A stretch of DNA of 64,000 nt from Palsa-1447 sp964414785. Its GTDB lineage: Bacteria > Verrucomicrobiota > Verrucomicrobiia > Opitutales > Opitutaceae. Below the pieces are notes generated by a model. It was not told where the DNA came from and searched no databases. It worked only from the letters and a program-made list of their open reading frames with translations. The stretch covers positions 1-64,000 of the forward strand of contig CAYPXZ010000018.1 in assembly GCA_964414785.1 (NCBI GenBank). Direction: 5' to 3'. Position 1 is the stretch's first letter; the number at the start of each line of letters is the position of its first letter. Shown piece by piece: positions 35,855 to 44,939 of the stretch. The position numbers and the translations under genes are program-made.

Positions 35855-36702
35855 GCCAGCCGGAAGCACTGACACCGGCCGCGGGCGTGGCCCTGGCGGT
35901 CGAAATCGCGATGATGCTGGGCGGCGCATGGCTCATTTGGAGCCTGGCGCTCAGCAAGAAGGCCCGCGACACGCCCTACAGGCGCCTCGCCGAGTGGCGC
36001 CTGCCCCCGATCGACTTCGCCTGCTTCATCGCCTTCGCGTTCCTCGGGGCGACGACGGTGAGCTCCGTGGCCACCTACCTGCTTCGCCCGCTGCACCTCG
36101 ACAGCGACGCGGCGATGGTCGCCGGCGGCGCCGTCATGCACGTGGGGATCCTGGCCGGCATCGGGGGATTCTACCTGGTGTGCGGGGCGCGGGCCCGGGG
36201 CCCGGCCGGCGCCCGAGCCCCGTTCCCGGTCCTAAGGAGCGGGGTCGCGACGTTCCTGGTGGCGATGCCGCTCGTATTCGCCGCAAGCACGGTTTGGGAG
36301 TTCCTGCTCCAGAGGCTTGGCCTGCCCGACGAGAAGCAGGACATGGTGGACATCCTCCAGAACACCCACTCCGCGCTCCTGAAGTGGTCGCTCGTCGCCG
36401 TCGCCACGATCCTCGTACCGGTCACCGAGGAGACCATCTTCAGGGCGGGGCTCTTCCGCTACTTCCGCACCCGGGTACCTCGCTGGATGACTATTGTCCT
36501 CACGTCGGCGCTCTTCGGCGCGCTCCACGTCTCGTGGTCGGACAACATGTCCGGCCTGCCGAGCCTGGTGCCGCTCTTCGTGCTGGCCGTCGTGTTCTGC
36601 CTGGCATACGAGCGAACCGGCAGGATCGAGACGACCATCATCGCCCACGCCCTGTTCAACCTCAACACGTTCGTCCTGGTCGCCGCGGGAATAGGCTCAT
36701 GA
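35851..36702 (+). CDS. CPBP-family intramembrane protease
   Basis: Abi/CAAX-type intramembrane metalloprotease family, 283 aa from GTG 35851. About seven to eight hydrophobic segments. The active-site motif VTEETIFRAGLFRYF (the EExxxR signature) is near residue 195, with LFGALHVSW and IAHALFNLNTF carrying the His residues. The substrate is unknown. It overlaps pyrC by 4 bp and thiL by 4 bp, so it is co-expressed with genes it is not obviously related to. Confidence 0.9.
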   Translation: MSQPEALTPAAGVALAVEIAMMLGGAWLIWSLALSKKARDTPYRRLAEWRLPPIDFACFIAFAFLGATTVSSVATYLLRPLHLDSDAAMVAGGAVMHVGILAGIGGFYLVCGARARGPAGARAPFPVLRSGVATFLVAMPLVFAASTVWEFLLQRLGLPDEKQDMVDILQNTHSALLKWSLVAVATILVPVTEETIFRAGLFRYFRTRVPRWMTIVLTSALFGALHVSWSDNMSGLPSLVPLFVLAVVFCLAYERTGRIETTIIAHALFNLNTFVLVAAGIGS

Positions 36703-37634
36703 AGACGGTCCCGATCTTCTCAAGAACCATGCGGGACTCGGTTTCGGGAGTCGGCGAGGCCTCGCTGATCCGGATGATCCGCACGTGGCTGGGGCCCGCC
36801 TCACCCAGATCCCCCGCAGGCATAGGCGATGATTGCGCCGTGGTGCGACCCGCCCGGGGCCGCGAGCTCCTGACCGTCGACCCGGTCGTCCTCGGCGTGC
36901 ATTTCGACCGGCGGGTTCCGCCCCGGGCCGTCGGGTCCAAACTCTTTAAGCGCAACCTGAGCGACATCGCGGCGATGGGTGGCAGGCCCCGCGCGGCGGT
37001 GGTCGCCCTGGCGATCGACGGCCGGACCTCCCTCTCCTGGCTCGCCGAATTCTACAGGGGAATGGCCCGCGAGAGCATTCGCCAGCGGGTCCCCGTCGTG
37101 GGAGGGGACGTGACGAGACTCCCGGGCTCGTTCGTTGCGACGGTCGCGATGACCGGCGAGGCGTCCGGCCGGGTCCTCACGCGGTCGGGCTCCCGGCTGG
37201 GCGACTGGATCTACGTCACGGGGACCCTCGGGCGAAGCCTGCCGAGCGGCCACCACCACCTCTTCGAGCCAAGGCTGAGCGAGGGGGCGTGGCTTGCCCG
37301 CCGCCGGGAGGTGCGCGCCATGATGGACGTGAGCGACGGCCTCGCCAAGGACCTGGCCTCACTCGCCCCCCGCGGTTCGGAGGCGGCGTTATTCGGGGCG
37401 CTGCTCCCGCGCCGCGGGACCGCGAGCGTCCGGGAGGCTCTCTGCGACGGCGAGGACTACGAGCTTGTGTTCAGCGTGGCCGCGCGGGCCAAGCGCGCCG
37501 CGCTCGAAAAGGCCTGGAGGGGGGCGTTCCCGCGCACGAGGCTCAGCTGCATCGGGAGGTTTGTGCGATTGGGCAAGGTGCCCCCCGACGCTCTCGCCCT
37601 GGAGGGCTACCGAGGCTATGAACATCTGCGATAG
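36699..37634 (+). CDS. thiL: Thiamine-monophosphate kinase
   Basis: Phosphorylates thiamine monophosphate to the pyrophosphate cofactor. It has 311 aa from ATG 36699. The family pattern SVSGVGEASLIRMI, GIGDDCAVV, NLSDIAAMGGRPRAAVVAL, VVGGDVTRLPGSFVATVAMTGEA and MDVSDGLAKDLASLA plus the CDGEDYEL metal-binding region are all present. The ATGA overlap with the CPBP gene supports this start, though an internal ATG at 36729 is possible. Its end overlaps tsaE by 17 bp. Confidence 0.93.
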   Translation: MKTVPIFSRTMRDSVSGVGEASLIRMIRTWLGPASPRSPAGIGDDCAVVRPARGRELLTVDPVVLGVHFDRRVPPRAVGSKLFKRNLSDIAAMGGRPRAAVVALAIDGRTSLSWLAEFYRGMARESIRQRVPVVGGDVTRLPGSFVATVAMTGEASGRVLTRSGSRLGDWIYVTGTLGRSLPSGHHHLFEPRLSEGAWLARRREVRAMMDVSDGLAKDLASLAPRGSEAALFGALLPRRGTASVREALCDGEDYELVFSVAARAKRAALEKAWRGAFPRTRLSCIGRFVRLGKVPPDALALEGYRGYEHLR

Positions 37635-38052
37635 GCTAAGGGCAGGCGTCATGACGCGCTCGGCCGATGAGACCCGGGCGCTCGCCGCCGAATGGGCCCT
37701 CGCGCTCCCGGCCGACGTCACGGTCGCCCTCCACGGCGACCTGGGAGCCGGAAAGACAACCTGGGTCCAGGGCCTTGCGCTCGGTTTCGGGGTCTCCGAG
37801 CCCGTCACGAGCCCCACCTTCACGATCTACAACCTTCACCGGGGCAAGGACCGCATGCTCGCCCACCTCGATGCCTACAGGCTCGAGTCGGCGGACGAGG
37901 CAGACCAGCTGCTGCTCGAGGAATTCCTCGTCAGTCCCTGGTGCCTGGCCATCGAATGGCCCGAGCGGTTGTCCGGCTGGATCGGGGAGGACGCGAGGCA
38001 TCTGGACCTGGACATTGCCCAGGACGGCCGCCACTCGGTGCGCCTTAGGTAG
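37618..38052 (+). CDS. tsaE: tRNA threonylcarbamoyladenosine biosynthesis ATPase TsaE
   Basis: ATPase partner of TsaBD in t6A37 formation. The 144-aa product starts at ATG 37618, inside the last codons of thiL. Walker A GDLGAGKTT is at residues 40-48, followed by VTSPTFTIYN, LAHLDAYRLESADEADQLL and the IEWPERL motif, all family features. TsaB, TsaC and TsaD genes were not found in this window. Confidence 0.94.
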   Translation: MNICDRLRAGVMTRSADETRALAAEWALALPADVTVALHGDLGAGKTTWVQGLALGFGVSEPVTSPTFTIYNLHRGKDRMLAHLDAYRLESADEADQLLLEEFLVSPWCLAIEWPERLSGWIGEDARHLDLDIAQDGRHSVRLR

Positions 38053-38058
38053 CGCCCG

Positions 38059-39789
38059 CTATGCGACCGAAGGCTCGCTCGGGGGCGGGACGCCGGGCTC
38101 CGTAGCCGCGGGCTGCGCGGGGATCTCGGGGGGGGCCGCCAGCGCCGGTGCTGCCACCGGAACGCTCTCCGCTGCAGGGGCCTCCTCGGGGACGGGCGCC
38201 GGCTCGGCGACCGGCGCAAGCTCGGCAACCTGCGCCGGCTCGGCTGCGCCCTGCCGGGCGGGCGCCTCGGCCGTGCGGGGGGCCTCCGGGAAATTCTCGG
38301 GATCGATCTCCTCGGCCTCCACCTCCTTCTTTCGCGCCTCCACCATCGCCGGCGGGGCGTAAAGCCCCCCGTCGATGAACTCCGTGACATAGCCCTCGCG
38401 GACGAGCCAGATGAGGTCGCCCTGGGTGCGCATGATCTTCTCCTTCTGCTCGGGGGTGAACGTCGCCCCTTCCGCGGGCGCGGCTATTCCGAGCATCTTG
38501 GAGGCGAGCTCACCCGCCTTGACGAGCGGGTTCTCCTCAATGAACGAGATCAGCCTGCCGATGCTCTCACCGAAGACCTGTCCGGGAACGCGGAACTTGC
38601 GCTTGACCGCGCAGACGTAGGAGACGCCCTTCGATCCCTTCTTGAATATCGTGAAGTGCTCGCGGCGCAGCCTGCCCCTGAGCTGGTTGGCCGTGTCGAG
38701 CGGGAAGCGAAGCTGGCGGTCATAGGCGCCCTCGATGGCCATCAGGATCTCCCCGCGCGGCATCACATCAAGGACCTTGCCGTGGAATCGGGCGTGATCG
38801 ACCGCCTTCACGACGCTGTCCTTGCTGTTGGCGAGCAGGTGGGCCCTTGCGTCCTCGAGGCTGTCGAACGAGGGGGCCGTCTGGCCTTCCGGCACCGGGG
38901 CCTTCAGGCTGTAGCGGGTGACCTTCTTCATCTTCTCGAGCCACTGGTTGACGACCTCAGGGTCGCGCACGGTCTCGATCCGCGCCTTAAAGGCCTCGAT
39001 CGGCATCCGGCTGATCTTCGCGGCAAAGTGCTGCTGGACCATCTGGTTGTAGCGGTGGTAATTCGGCGGCCCCAGGAGCTCCCCGGTTATTCCGCACCGG
39101 TTGATCACCAGGAAGTTTCCCTTGGGAGGCTCCACCTCGACCTCGGCCTTGGTGAAGAAGGTGTCGAGATGCGTCGCCATCACGTGGGCGACCGCGGCCT
39201 CCTCGGACTCGAAGGGGATCCCGTCGGGAGCCGAGACGTAGATGGGCTGTGGGGCGGCAGGCTCCGCGCCCTCGGGGCGGGGCTTGCGCGAAACGACCAC
39301 CACGAACCTGTCCGGCTTTCCAAGGACCGTGCGCGCGATCTCAAAGAGCTCGATCGTCCTGGCGGACGTGCGGATCGTCTTCACGAGGGCGTTGAAGCTC
39401 GTGTCCTCGGGAAAGAACGACGCGCCGAAATAGGGGCTGTCGTAGGGACCGCGGTCCTGGCGCTCCATGCTCGGTCCGCCGCGCCGCTGCCCGGAATAGT
39501 CACCCTGCTCCCTGCGGGGGCCACGGTCGCCCTGGCCCGCGTCGCGAGGCGGGCCTGAGGGTCCCTCCCCTGCGGGCTTACGGAAGGCGCGGCGGTCCCT
39601 GCGGTCGGGACCCCCTCCGGGTCCGCCCATACGGTCGTCGCGGCGGGACCTGTCGGAATTATCCCGTCCCTGGGACGGAGAATCCTTATCCTTGGCCCAT
39701 TGCGTGCCAAAGCTGAAGCCCTGGAGTTGGCTTAAGTCGATTTTGTTGAAATCCGCCGTCGGATTAGCCTTGGATGCGTCGTCGTCCAT
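38059..39789 (-). CDS. Large protein of unknown function with R/G-rich N-terminus
   Basis: I recognise no family for this 576-aa protein. Residues about 40-115 are Arg/Gly/Asp/Pro-rich (SDRSRRDDRMGGPGGG, QRRGGPSMERQ), resembling RGG-type RNA-binding tails. A folded core (about 120-470) includes NALVKTIRTSARTIELFEIA, PKGNFLVINRCGITGELLG, HRYNQMVQQHFAAKISRMPI and EHFTIFKKGSKGVSYVCAVK. The C-terminal 100 residues are Pro/Ala/Glu repeats. It stands alone, converging with tsaE. A nucleic-acid-binding role is inferred only from composition. Confidence 0.75.
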   Translation of the reverse strand: MDDDASKANPTADFNKIDLSQLQGFSFGTQWAKDKDSPSQGRDNSDRSRRDDRMGGPGGGPDRRDRRAFRKPAGEGPSGPPRDAGQGDRGPRREQGDYSGQRRGGPSMERQDRGPYDSPYFGASFFPEDTSFNALVKTIRTSARTIELFEIARTVLGKPDRFVVVVSRKPRPEGAEPAAPQPIYVSAPDGIPFESEEAAVAHVMATHLDTFFTKAEVEVEPPKGNFLVINRCGITGELLGPPNYHRYNQMVQQHFAAKISRMPIEAFKARIETVRDPEVVNQWLEKMKKVTRYSLKAPVPEGQTAPSFDSLEDARAHLLANSKDSVVKAVDHARFHGKVLDVMPRGEILMAIEGAYDRQLRFPLDTANQLRGRLRREHFTIFKKGSKGVSYVCAVKRKFRVPGQVFGESIGRLISFIEENPLVKAGELASKMLGIAAPAEGATFTPEQKEKIMRTQGDLIWLVREGYVTEFIDGGLYAPPAMVEARKKEVEAEEIDPENFPEAPRTAEAPARQGAAEPAQVAELAPVAEPAPVPEEAPAAESVPVAAPALAAPPEIPAQPAATEPGVPPPSEPSVA

Positions 39790-40099
39790 GTAGTCAGAGG
39801 TGCACGGTTCGCGTCCGGTGGTGACAGACGCCCCGGAGTTTCCTCTACGGCGGGGTGCCGACGCAAGCGATTTTCAAGCGTCCCGAGGGCACCCCCCAGC
39901 CGGGGCCGGCGCCACCGACCGTGCGAAAGATCCAAGGGCACAGCCCATCTCGTTAGCCCAGAGGGCAAATGGGACCGGCGAATTCGCCCCGCAACCCGCG
40001 CCGCTTGCGCGGGAAGGGTCCGCTTGCTCGGGACGCCAGCGGCGAAACTGCCGCTGTACCATTGCGCGCACGCGGCCTTTCCATTCACTCCCACCAAGA
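39790..40099. other. 310-bp gene-free region with strong hairpin
   Basis: No protein gene is supported between the unknown protein (start 39789, minus) and the MFS gene (40100, plus). It contains a stem GGGGTGCC-GACGC / GCGTC-GGCACCCC (39852-39864 with 39878-39882 and 39888-39895), with a 13-nt loop and a 5-nt bulge, and a second inverted repeat TCCGG/CCGGA (39814-39818, 39833-39837). It may hold two promoters, an mRNA leader or a small RNA. No known RNA family was recognised. Confidence 0.4.
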
Positions 40100-41521
40100 A
40101 TGACCGCTCCGCTGCCCCTGGAATCCGCAAAGCGGCTCCTCCCGTGGCTTGTCGCCGTGGCGTTCTTCATGGAGTCGCTCGACACGACGATCCTCAACAC
40201 GGCTGTGCCGACGATCGCCGACGCGCTTGGCATCGCGCCCCTGAGCATGAAGGCGGCGCTGACGAGCTACACGCTCAGCCTCGCCGTATTCATTCCGATC
40301 AGCGGCTGGGTGGCGGACCGTTTCGGGACGCGCTGGGTCTTCTTCACCGCGATAGGCGTCTTCTCGACGGGGTCACTCCTCTGCGGGCTCTCCACCAACA
40401 TGCCGATGCTCGTCGCGGCCCGCATCCTGCAGGGCTGCGGCGGGGCGCTCATGATGCCGGTCGGGCGCATCACTATGGTGCGCACATTCCCGAAGTCGGA
40501 GCTCGTGCGCGCCATGAGCTTTGTCGCGATCCCGGGCCTCATCGGCCCGCTGATCGGCCCCTTGGCCGGGGGCCTGATCGTCGGCTTCCTGCACTGGCGG
40601 ATGATTTTCTTCGTCAACATCCCGATGGGGCTCCTCGGGATGTACCTGGTCTTCAAGCACATGCCCGACTACCGCTCCGAGGTGAGCGTGCCGATCGACT
40701 GGGTGGGGCTCGCCCTCTTCGGCTCGGGAGTCGCCCTCCTCTCGTACGTCCTGGAGATTTTTGGCGAACACGGCCTGAACCTAAAGAGCGTCGTGTTCCT
40801 GCTCGGCCTCTCGCTCCTCTTGCTCGCGGCCTACGGCCGCCACGCCCTGAGCGCGGAATTCCCCCTCCTCAGGCTGTGGCTCTTCCGGGTCCGGACGTTT
40901 CGGGTGGCCGTCGTGGGAAGCTTCGCCACACGGCTCGGCGTAGGAGGAATGCCCTTTCTGCTTCCCCTGCTCTATCAGCTGGGACTGGGCTACACTCCCG
41001 TGCAATCGGGCCTGCTCATCATCCCCCAGCCGCTGGCCGCCATGAGCCTGAAGCTGCTCATGCCGCGGATCCTGAACCGCTACGGCTACCGGCAGGTCCT
41101 CATCATGAACACGGCCGCGATCGGCACCATCATCATTCTGTTCATGACGGTGGCGCAGGGCACTCCCGTCGCGCAGATCCTGCTGCTGGCATTTGCCCTA
41201 GGCTTCGTCTCGTCGATGCAGTTCACCGCCATTAACACGCTCGTGTTCGCCGACCTTTCGGAGACCGACGCCAGCGCGGGAAGCAGCATCTCGAGCACCG
41301 TGCAGCAGATGTCGATGAGCTTCGCGGTGGCCGTGGCCTCGCTCCTCGCCGCCCTCTACCTCGGCGGCGAGCACAGGCCCGGCCCGCAGGGGATGATATC
41401 CGGAATCCATTGGACCTTTCTGACGATAGGGTTGATGACCATCGGCACCTCGTTCCTGTTCAGGCGCCTTAGGCCCAGTGACGGCGCCACGATGGCGGCA
41501 CACAACCCCCAGAAGGATTGA
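40100..41521 (+). CDS. DHA2/EmrB-type MFS multidrug transporter
   Basis: Inner-membrane drug/proton antiporter, 473 aa, about 14 transmembrane segments. The early motif FFMESLDTTILNTAVPTIADAL (D1-like) and the loop GWVADRFGTRWVF (motif A type) match the DHA2 family, as does RILQGCGGALMMPVGR. Substrate cannot be told. The ATG at 40100 is preferred because the frame upstream, though open, has no membrane or family sequence. It overlaps the next gene by one base (TGATG). Confidence 0.88.
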   Translation: MTAPLPLESAKRLLPWLVAVAFFMESLDTTILNTAVPTIADALGIAPLSMKAALTSYTLSLAVFIPISGWVADRFGTRWVFFTAIGVFSTGSLLCGLSTNMPMLVAARILQGCGGALMMPVGRITMVRTFPKSELVRAMSFVAIPGLIGPLIGPLAGGLIVGFLHWRMIFFVNIPMGLLGMYLVFKHMPDYRSEVSVPIDWVGLALFGSGVALLSYVLEIFGEHGLNLKSVVFLLGLSLLLLAAYGRHALSAEFPLLRLWLFRVRTFRVAVVGSFATRLGVGGMPFLLPLLYQLGLGYTPVQSGLLIIPQPLAAMSLKLLMPRILNRYGYRQVLIMNTAAIGTIIILFMTVAQGTPVAQILLLAFALGFVSSMQFTAINTLVFADLSETDASAGSSISSTVQQMSMSFAVAVASLLAALYLGGEHRPGPQGMISGIHWTFLTIGLMTIGTSFLFRRLRPSDGATMAAHNPQKD

Positions 41522-43347
41522 TGCAGAGCCCACCCCAAAAGACGGACCTCTTCGCCTGCGCGCAGGCCCGAAGGATGTTCTGGCTGTGCGGGGCGCTCCT
41601 CGTGCTCTCGGCCCTTGCGCTCAACCTGAGGGTGCTCGACTTCGGCTTCCTCTACCTGCGGGACGACGATGTTAACGTCTCCCTAAACCCCCACATGGGT
41701 GGCCTCGGCGCGGCGCGGCTGCACTGGATGTTCACGGACTGGAGCTACGTCCGCAGGTACATCCCCCTCGGCTGGCTCAACTTTTCGGCGACCTACGAAT
41801 TCGCCGGGCTCGACCCGCGGCCGTACCACGCGGTCGCGCTCGTTCTCTTCGCGGCCAACACGGCACTCGTCTTCGCGGTCGTGGTACGGGTCTTGCGGCA
41901 CTTCGACCCGGCGTGCCGCCCGCGCGGGCTCTCCCCATGGGCCGTGGGCGCCGCCGCCCTTGCCTCGGGCGGGTGGGCCTTCCACCCGTTCCGTGTCGAA
42001 ACGACGGCCTGGATCTCCGGCAACCTCTACGGGCAGTCGATGGCCCTCTTCCTCGCTTCCCTGGTCGCGTACCTGCGCACCTACGAGACCAAAGGGCGAA
42101 GGAGGGCGGCGTGGCTCGTCGCGGCCGCCATCGGCTACGCGGCCTCTCTGCTCACCTACCCACTCGCCCTGGGGGCCCCGGTCCTCCTTGTCGGCATGGA
42201 CTGGCTCCACGCACGGTCCCGGCCGGATGCCTCCTTTCGGCGCCTCCTCGCCGAGAAGGCCGCATTCGTGGTGCCGGTTGGCGCCATCCTCGCGGTCACG
42301 ATCGCGGCGCGGTTCGGAAACACCGAGGTATTCGGCGCCGTGCCCGGGATGCGAGAGCTCCCCCTGGCCCACCGCATCGCCCAGTCGGCCTACATCGCCT
42401 TCTACTACATCTGGAAGCCCTGGTGGCCCACCAACCTCTCGCCCCTCTACGACACGCTGATGGATTTCAGCCCGTCGGGCGCCCCCTTCATCGTCAGCAT
42501 GGCCGTCGTGGGCGCGGTGTCGGCCCTCGCGGCCGCCGGCTTCCGCAGGCGCCCGGTGTTCGCGGTGGCCTGGTTCGGGTACCTGGCCTGCGCGGCGCCC
42601 TTCTTCGGGTTGACCGAGAAGCCTCACATGGCCAGCGACCGCTATGGCTACTTCCTGACCGTCTTCACCGCGGTGGCGATCGCCGCGCTCCTTGCCCGCG
42701 CCGCGACGACCCGCGTCCGGGCAGTGGCGGTCGTCGGCAGCCTCGCCGCCATCGCGTGCCTGGCGCGGCTGAGCTGGCGCCAGCTCGGCGTCTGGTCCGA
42801 TGACCGGGTGCAGCACGCCTATGTCGCGGCCCACCTGACGAACGCCGAGCTCCTGGACGACTTCACGGGCAGGCTCCTGATCCTCGAATTCCTCAGGGGC
42901 CACGAGAAGGAGGCGTCGGACGAGGTCGCAGCCGGACTCCTGCGCAATCCCGCAAGCCAGGGATTCAGGAAGGCCGCCGCGATCATCGCGGACAAGCGGC
43001 GCGTCAGCGTGTTCTACGGACCCGTCAGTTTTCTCTCGATCGCCCAGGACCAGATGGGCCTTAATTTCGCGAGGGCCGGGGAGTACCGGGAGGCGAACGA
43101 CCATTTTGAGGACGCGCTGCGCCTCGACGATCGCTTCTATCAGGCCGCGTACGACAGGGCCCTCGTGCTCCTAAACCTGGGCCGCCCCGACGACGCGCTC
43201 GGCAGCTACCTGCTCTCGCTCCACTGGGCCAAGCCCGAGCTGCCACGGGCCCAGAAGCGGGCGTTTCTCGAGCGCCTTGAGCGGGTGGCCGAGGCCGAGG
43301 GCAGGCCCGGGCTTGCCGGCGCCGCCAGGAGCGCCCTCGCTCGCTGA
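41521..43347 (+). CDS. Polytopic membrane protein with C-terminal TPR (GT-C-like)
   Basis: A 608-aa inner-membrane protein with roughly nine transmembrane segments in residues 20-420 and a soluble tail (about 430-608). The tail holds TPR-like helices (SIAQDQMGLNFARAGEYREA, NDHFEDALRLDDRFYQAAYD, RALVLLNLGRPDDALGSYLL). The N-terminal loop RDDDVNVSLNPH with YIPLGWLNFSATYEF resembles the GT-C glycosyltransferase/TMTC architecture, where a DD/DE pair binds a lipid-linked sugar. Activity is not proven. It directly follows the MFS gene, with 48 bp before the POT gene. Confidence 0.75.
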   Translation: MQSPPQKTDLFACAQARRMFWLCGALLVLSALALNLRVLDFGFLYLRDDDVNVSLNPHMGGLGAARLHWMFTDWSYVRRYIPLGWLNFSATYEFAGLDPRPYHAVALVLFAANTALVFAVVVRVLRHFDPACRPRGLSPWAVGAAALASGGWAFHPFRVETTAWISGNLYGQSMALFLASLVAYLRTYETKGRRRAAWLVAAAIGYAASLLTYPLALGAPVLLVGMDWLHARSRPDASFRRLLAEKAAFVVPVGAILAVTIAARFGNTEVFGAVPGMRELPLAHRIAQSAYIAFYYIWKPWWPTNLSPLYDTLMDFSPSGAPFIVSMAVVGAVSALAAAGFRRRPVFAVAWFGYLACAAPFFGLTEKPHMASDRYGYFLTVFTAVAIAALLARAATTRVRAVAVVGSLAAIACLARLSWRQLGVWSDDRVQHAYVAAHLTNAELLDDFTGRLLILEFLRGHEKEASDEVAAGLLRNPASQGFRKAAAIIADKRRVSVFYGPVSFLSIAQDQMGLNFARAGEYREANDHFEDALRLDDRFYQAAYDRALVLLNLGRPDDALGSYLLSLHWAKPELPRAQKRAFLERLERVAEAEGRPGLAGAARSALAR

Positions 43348-43394
43348 GGTTTGGATTTGCCCCCGGGGGGGACCCGGGCGCACGATCGCAGGGG

Positions 43395-44939
43395 ATGGAA
43401 CCCGACAACCCCCCGTCTGGCGAGCCGGCGCTCGACACCCGCGGGATCGGGGGGCACCCGAGGGGCCTGATGACGCTCTACTTCACCGAGATGTGGGAGC
43501 GGTTCAGCTACTACGGAATGAGGGCGATCCTCATTTACTTCATGGTGGCGAGGCCCGAGGACGGCGGCATGGGGTTCGACGTGAAGAAGGCCGCGCTCGT
43601 CTACGGCACCTACACGATGTCCGTCTACCTGCTCTCGATCCCGGGCGGCTTCCTGGCCGACAACTTCCTGGGGGCGCGCCGCTCGGTCCTTTGCGGCGGG
43701 ATCGTGATCGCGCTGGGGCACTTCGTCCTCGCGCTCCCTTTCGGCGCCACGTTCTTCGCGGGCCTTGTCCTGGTCGTGCTCGGCACCGGCATGCTTAAGC
43801 CCAACATCTCGGCGATGGTCGGCGGGCTCTATGGCCGGGGCGACGAGCGCAGGGACGCCGGGTTTTCCATCTTCTACATGGGGGTCAACCTGGGTGCGTT
43901 CCTGGCGCCGTTCGTGTGCGGCTACCTGGCGCAGAGCGTCGCCTTCAAGGGCTGGCTCGCCGAAAGGGGTTTCTCCCCCGAGCACCGGTGGCACTGGGGC
44001 TTCGCGGCGGCGGGCGTCGGCATGACGCTCGGCCTCGTCCAGTTCGTCCTCGGGCGCCGGCGGCTGGACCGCGTGGGCCTGCCCCCCAAGGCGGGCCGCA
44101 GGCCATGGGCCCTCTTCGCAGGCGTGGTTGCCGCGACCCTCGGCCTTTTGGCCATCGTCGCGGTCTCGGACCTTGTGGACCGCTTCGCGTGGATCCGCTA
44201 CGTGTACCTGGGCGCCCCCCTCGCGGCCATCTTCTGGTTCGGGCTGAGGAAGGACGCGACCGGAAAGCGGATCGCCGCCATCCTCGTGTTCTTTGCGGCG
44301 GCGATGGTGTTCTGGGCCATCTTCGAGCAGGCCGGCTCCACGATCGCGCTCTTCGGCGACGCCCTCACCGACCGCAGCCTTCCCCACGGCGGGAGGTTCT
44401 CCCTCTTAGGAATCAGATTCTCAGTGGGGAGCCCCTTCCCGTCGTCGTGGTTCCAGTCGGTCAACACCGCCTTCGTCCTCATCCTGGCGCCGCTCTTCGG
44501 GTGGCTGTGGGTCAGGCTCGGGCCGCGACAGCCCTCCAGCCCGGTGAAGTTTGTGCTTGGGCTTTTCTTCGTTGCCCTCTCTTTCGTGGTCATGGTCCCC
44601 GCAGCGCACCTCTCCGCCCAGGGTCTCGTCAGCCCCTGGTGGATCGTGGGCCTTTTCTTCCTTCAGACTCTCGGCGAGCTCTGCCTTAGCCCGGTCGGCC
44701 TTAGCCTCATGACGAAGATGGCCCCCGCGGACCTGGTGGGGCTGTCCCTCGGCATCTGGTACCTCGCGTCCGCCTACGGCAACAAGCTGGCCGGAATCCT
44801 GGCGGGGAACTTCACGACGGCGGACGCGGGGGTGCTCGCCCGCTCGTTCCTGGTGCAGGCGGCGTGGACGGGCGCGACGGCGGCGGTCATGCTGGCCCTC
44901 GTTCCCTGGACAAGGCGCATGATGGGAGGCATCCGATGA
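43395..44939 (+). CDS. POT/PTR-family proton-dependent peptide transporter
   Basis: Inner-membrane di/tripeptide:H+ symporter, 514 aa. The signature FTEMWERFSYYGMRAILIYFM contains the ExxER proton-coupling motif. FSIFYMGVNLGAFLAPFVCG is the PTR2 signature, and NFLGARRSVLCGG precedes it. LGELCLSPVGLSLMTKMAP is the conserved C-terminal helix. DtpT-like relatives are the closest by pattern. The ATG at 43395 follows an AGGGG ribosome site. Its stop overlaps the next start by 4 bp. Confidence 0.94.
   Translation: MEPDNPPSGEPALDTRGIGGHPRGLMTLYFTEMWERFSYYGMRAILIYFMVARPEDGGMGFDVKKAALVYGTYTMSVYLLSIPGGFLADNFLGARRSVLCGGIVIALGHFVLALPFGATFFAGLVLVVLGTGMLKPNISAMVGGLYGRGDERRDAGFSIFYMGVNLGAFLAPFVCGYLAQSVAFKGWLAERGFSPEHRWHWGFAAAGVGMTLGLVQFVLGRRRLDRVGLPPKAGRRPWALFAGVVAATLGLLAIVAVSDLVDRFAWIRYVYLGAPLAAIFWFGLRKDATGKRIAAILVFFAAAMVFWAIFEQAGSTIALFGDALTDRSLPHGGRFSLLGIRFSVGSPFPSSWFQSVNTAFVLILAPLFGWLWVRLGPRQPSSPVKFVLGLFFVALSFVVMVPAAHLSAQGLVSPWWIVGLFFLQTLGELCLSPVGLSLMTKMAPADLVGLSLGIWYLASAYGNKLAGILAGNFTTADAGVLARSFLVQAAWTGATAAVMLALVPWTRRMMGGIR

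Noticed and set aside
35709..37634. A 641-aa open frame ending in thiL
   Set aside because: The first 330 codons are an out-of-frame shadow of pyrC and the CPBP gene, with Arg/Gly/Pro-rich composition. thiL starts at 36699.
39846..39895. On the minus strand a GAGGAAACTCCGGGG run resembles the RNase P RNA core GAGGAAAGTCCGGGC
   Set aside because: The match has a mismatch at a key position, and only about 60 nt remain before the next start codon. A 350-400 nt RNase P RNA does not fit there.
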